A stretch of 64,000 bases of DNA, taken from positions 166,837 through 230,836 of the forward strand of contig VXAY01003755.1 in NCBI GenBank assembly GCA_013399855.1, read 5' to 3'. The translations under genes were made by a program, and so were the position numbers. The stretch's first letter is position 1; each line of letters starts with the position of its first letter. Below the pieces are notes generated by a model. It searched no databases, was not told the DNA's origin, and saw nothing but the letters and a program-made list of their open reading frames with translations. This DNA comes from Oxyruncus cristatus (taxonomy: Eukaryota > Chordata > Aves > Passeriformes > Cotingidae). This document shows positions 60,252 through 64,000 of this stretch, piece after piece.

Positions 60252-63200
60252 ACTATTCTTCCTAAACAAAAAATCCTGGTTATCACCTCTTCTCTTACCT
60301 TCTGGGAAAATATTGGATTTACGATAATGTATGATATCTGGTTTTGTGTATAAGAGAAGTATCATGCTGTGCATATCAACATATTATCAGGGTCAACAAG
60401 GGCATGAACTTGTTTGGTTTCCAAACTGTAGTCCTGCTAAGCTAGGACTTAAAGCAAGTGGGCTTTGTCCTCCAGGTCCAAGAGCACCGTCCTGGTCTTC
60501 TATAAGCTCCAGCTTCCCTTAAATCTTATCAGTTCAGCTGTGCAGTAGTTTTGTGAGAGAGAAAATCATCCCAGACCTAGAAAACTACACGTGTAATCTC
60601 AGCATTTCAGGCTGGAAGACTTGAAGTGACCTGAACTTGAAAGACAGGGAAAATACTTTGCTGTAGCCCTCACCCAAAAGTATCCACCATACTCCAGGCA
60701 AATTATTTCATCACTTGAGGCAAGTAAGCAGGTTCAAAAGAAAGACCCACAGATTTAGCATCCAAAACCTCCTTGAAAAAGTTGCATCATGTCAGTAAAC
60801 AACTGTCAAGACAATTACCTCCTTTACATTCCTGCTTTGGGGAAAAATAATGTTAAAAATTACACATAGCACTTGGAGACCAGATTCAAAGATTTTCATG
60901 ATTAAAAAGAAAAAAAAAATAAGAAAAACTGGACTAATTTTACTAGGAAGAGAAATGATATAGCTTTGGCCACTGACCAAAATGCCCTCTTCTGTTGCAC
61001 AACCTTGTATATGCAATGCCTCTGTCCTACTCTTTTCACATCCCATGACTCTGTTGATGGTGCTAACCTAAACTTTGGATATTGCACTATGCCTGCAGTG
61101 TCTGTAACTGTTCTGTTAATACTGCAGCTGTTTTTTCCCCCTGAAAAGAGACATCAGGGTGGGGAGACAAAATGCAAACACATCAGTTTCCTGTACATAA
61201 ACCTTGAAAACTTTTTTAGCAGTGCAGCATGAAACTTTGTGTTAGAAGGTGAGATGGAAATCAATCTTAGCTGTGAAGATTAAAAGCAATCAGGGAGTTA
61301 TCTCTTCCAACAGCTGTTGGACTCCCAAAATCTTACATCAAGAAGGGGCATAAATAACTTGGTACTCAGCTTCCCTATCTCATTGTGCTGATTTACTTTC
61401 AGGATGTAACAATTATTTTATGCTGGGTGAATGTGTGCAGATTGTGGAAGTATTTCACTCATAAATCCCTTACTAAGACATTGCATTCCCCAGCGTATTG
61501 CCTTACCCTGTATTCCATCCTGATTACACATGCTTTAGCTTGAGAACAAATCTGGAGGCAAAAAAGGGAGTTTAAGCTTGTATTTTTCCCATTGATACTG
61601 CATCTAAACCAGTCATCCCTTTTAGTGTGAAACTCCTGCTGAAAAGAGACTAATGAGTGGGTAAGCAATAGGGATCTAGTTATGCTGGCTAGATGCATAA
61701 ATTCATGCTCTCTGCTTCTAGGCACATTTCAGTTGTTGATTCAGCTCTTATTCTATTAGTCCAAAGTTGTCTCAATCACCTTATGATTTATTTCTTAATA
61801 ATAATTTAGGAAATCACGTATCATTTACACTCTGTGATTGCACATGAGATTCTAAACATAACTCCAAGTGCATGTGTAATTTTCAGTCATCTCCAACCCA
61901 TCCCTTTCTTCATGCCTATGCCAAATCTTGTTTTAGCTATGTCAGTGTCTGTATTCTGAACATTTGGGAGGAGGACCCTTTTGCAAAATCATGTCAACTT
62001 TCTAAGCCTTCAGAAAAAACTTCAGTACTCAGCAAACTCCATTTCAAGAAGCTTAGATGAGATGTCACTGAATTTCTATAAATATGTATTATGATATAAT
62101 AGCTTCATGAAGCCTCATCTGGGCAATGCTCCCAGTCGGTTCTGAAGTTTGCATCACACCGAAGTTGATGTTCATCCCTTTTCTGGAAGAGCTTCATGCT
62201 ACAGAGACTTCATCTCTGTCTAGCTCCACTATACCATATCCCTCTTCCAGGAAATGCATGGCTCCTTCTTTAGCAAACTTTGTTGAGATAATGAACACAG
62301 GGAAGTGGTCTGCCCATGAGAGGGGAAGAAGGGTCAAAGTAAGGGTTCAGCTGTGTTCCTTAATGCCTTGTAAGTGGTGTGCTGCCCACGCCCATCCTTG
62401 CTAAGGATCAAAGTCTACCTGTGCTAACAACAGTGTGGAAAACTCCTGAAGAGGATGCTGGCCTCCCATGCTCTTCTCAGTCCCTGTGAGTATTGCAGGT
62501 GACACAGCAGATGAGCTACTCAGGCAGATTTGGTGGAAAATGAGGTAACAGAAAACAAACAGGTCATGATGTGCAAAGCCAGCAGCAGATGTCCCTACAG
62601 CTTCAATCCCCTTTTTGGCCTCCTACTCACCCCTTCTGGCAAAAGACAAAAAGCCTTTTTCTTTTCCCTGAAGGAGTTATTCCACCTTTCTCTCATGTTT
62701 AGGTCACAGTCCCCATTTCACATGTACATGTACCCTCTGGACAGCTGAGTTTAACACCCATAAAGCGCTCCACAAAATTGTTCCCAGCAACAAACTCAGC
62801 AGTTCAATCACTCTTCCCAAAACCAAACCACTATTTCTACAGAAACAGAAACACTATTTATTACACCAGGAGCAGAGCCCATGTTATTTAAAGGTTTACC
62901 ACCTATCTTCTAATAGACTGAGGGATGCATTGCTCTCCAGCCAGCTAGGTTTACACTACAGTTATACAATTCCTCCATCACCAAACAGCCTTTGGCCACG
63001 ATGTTAAACTTAGGCTCCAAGGCAAACTGTGTATGGGCAATAGTCCCTTGTTTGAACTAACCCTCAGATTTCTTGGAAATTGTATGGAAGAGTGCCAGCT
63101 AGGCTGGGCTGAGCTGGGGACAGCTTAAGAGTTTAGAATAGTATATACTGAAATTCTACTGTGCAGTGACATTTCCTTACACTGTTTGACCGAGCAGACA

Positions 63201-64000
63201 CTCCAGGGAGCTCTGTTAGCTGCTGGTCAATGGAAGAATGATTTTTCAGAGGTCTTCGGGGGGCACGTGTGGCTGCATTGTGTCTCTTTTCCAGCTGTAA
63301 AACTGGGAATTCTTCCTTTCATGTGAAATTCTTCCTGTTTTCCTATCTCTGTCCTCCAGGAGACTGTGTGGAGAGACAATCTAGATTTAAACAGATAGAT
63401 TTGAAACCTGTTCAACCATACACGTCCATCAGAACAGGAGGAATAATTGTCTTGTCCATTCACCCTTGATGCTGAGGAATCGATCTCCATGGTCTCATGA
63501 GGTGTTCATGAACGTATGTATGAAGAAAGAAAGATGGTACTTGCAAGGAAGCCAGCTGCACATTTACGTAGTGGAAGTGTGTTTCCCTGCTAATGCTCCC
63601 ACAGAAATGGGCCATGTCAGATTTACACAATGAATATGAAAAGGTGGGTATTTAAGATCATGAGCTCACTGCCTTGCCAGAAGTTTGATAAAACCCCCCG
63701 AGCTGCTTCCTCCCACTACACACTTGTGGGGCGTCTCATGCCTGTAAAAGTCTGTTTCCATTAACCTGTCACATATGACAGTTCATCACAGCATCCCACA
63801 GCCAGGAAGCAGAAACTTCTGCAGAGCTGAAGATGCAAGACGCTCGATCCTCCAAGACACTGTTCATAATTTCATGTGAATTTAACAATCATAAGTAAAT
63901 GGTGGAGACAACCATCATCTTGCACTTATCCTCTGAGAATTCGCATCAGGGTCAGCTCCCTGTACAAGCAGATCTACCCGTTCCCACCAGCCCTGATGCA
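60252..64000. other. Unidentified non-coding stretch
   Basis: No gene, RNA or repeat is recognised to the window end. Open frames are all below about 95 codons (the longest, 62126-62404 +, has 92) and lack domain resemblance. Confidence 0.5.

Noticed and set aside
1..64000. CRISPR array, bacterial operons, ribosome binding sites or prophage
   Set aside because: Frames are short and stop-rich, CpG is scarce, and the repeats are vertebrate CR1/MIR types, so prokaryotic features are not applicable.
1..64000. Nuclear mitochondrial insert, tRNA or rRNA genes
   Set aside because: I saw no mitochondrial gene wording, no intact tRNA A/B box pair with a cloverleaf, and no rRNA-like block.

Overview
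The window looks like non-coding nuclear DNA from a vertebrate, most likely a bird. It is visibly A+T-rich and CpG-poor. Stop codons are frequent in all six frames. The recognisable content is almost entirely interspersed repeats in different states of decay. The best clue to the host is two fairly well preserved 3' ends of CR1 LINEs (39700-39990 and 48925-49195). Their tail wording and short ATTCTGTG-like ends are typical of avian CR1. Older CR1 pieces, MIR-like SINE pieces and one LTR-like block fit an amniote genome with few recent insertions. I could not identify the species.

Layout from left to right: 1-2419 unidentified; 2420-2815 old CR1 3' end (+); 5610-5795 MIR/CORE-SINE-like piece (+); 9055-9313 putative solo LTR (-); 9720-9880 MIR-like piece (+); 13706-13877 an 86-bp tandem duplication; 15061-15200 a doubtful CR1 trace; 19190-19480 another old CR1 3' end (+); 24015-24115 MIR-like piece (+); 34100-35830 a 1.7-kb old CR1 carrying endonuclease-to-reverse-transcriptase sequence (-); 36185-36285 and 38275-38356 A-rich simple repeats; 39700-39990 younger CR1 (+); 42743-42821 pyrimidine tract; 48053-48080 AAAC repeat; 48925-49195 younger CR1 (+); 53535-54003 the C-terminal end of a different LINE family, with a broken zinc finger (+); 54838-54900 old interspersed repeat trace; 60200-60251 small minisatellite.

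I found no host protein-coding gene, exon, tRNA, rRNA, CpG-island promoter or CRISPR array that I can support. The longest open frames (up to 170 codons) overlap each other on both strands, match no family I recognise, and are about what chance allows in 64 kb. The window therefore reads as an intergenic or deep-intronic stretch, with no gene set working together. I did not find a previously undescribed biological system. The items most worth checking are the zinc-finger LINE tail at 53535-54003, the long antisense CR1 at 34100-35830 and the LTR-like block at 9055-9313. Repeat identities rest on remembered family wording rather than on a database search.
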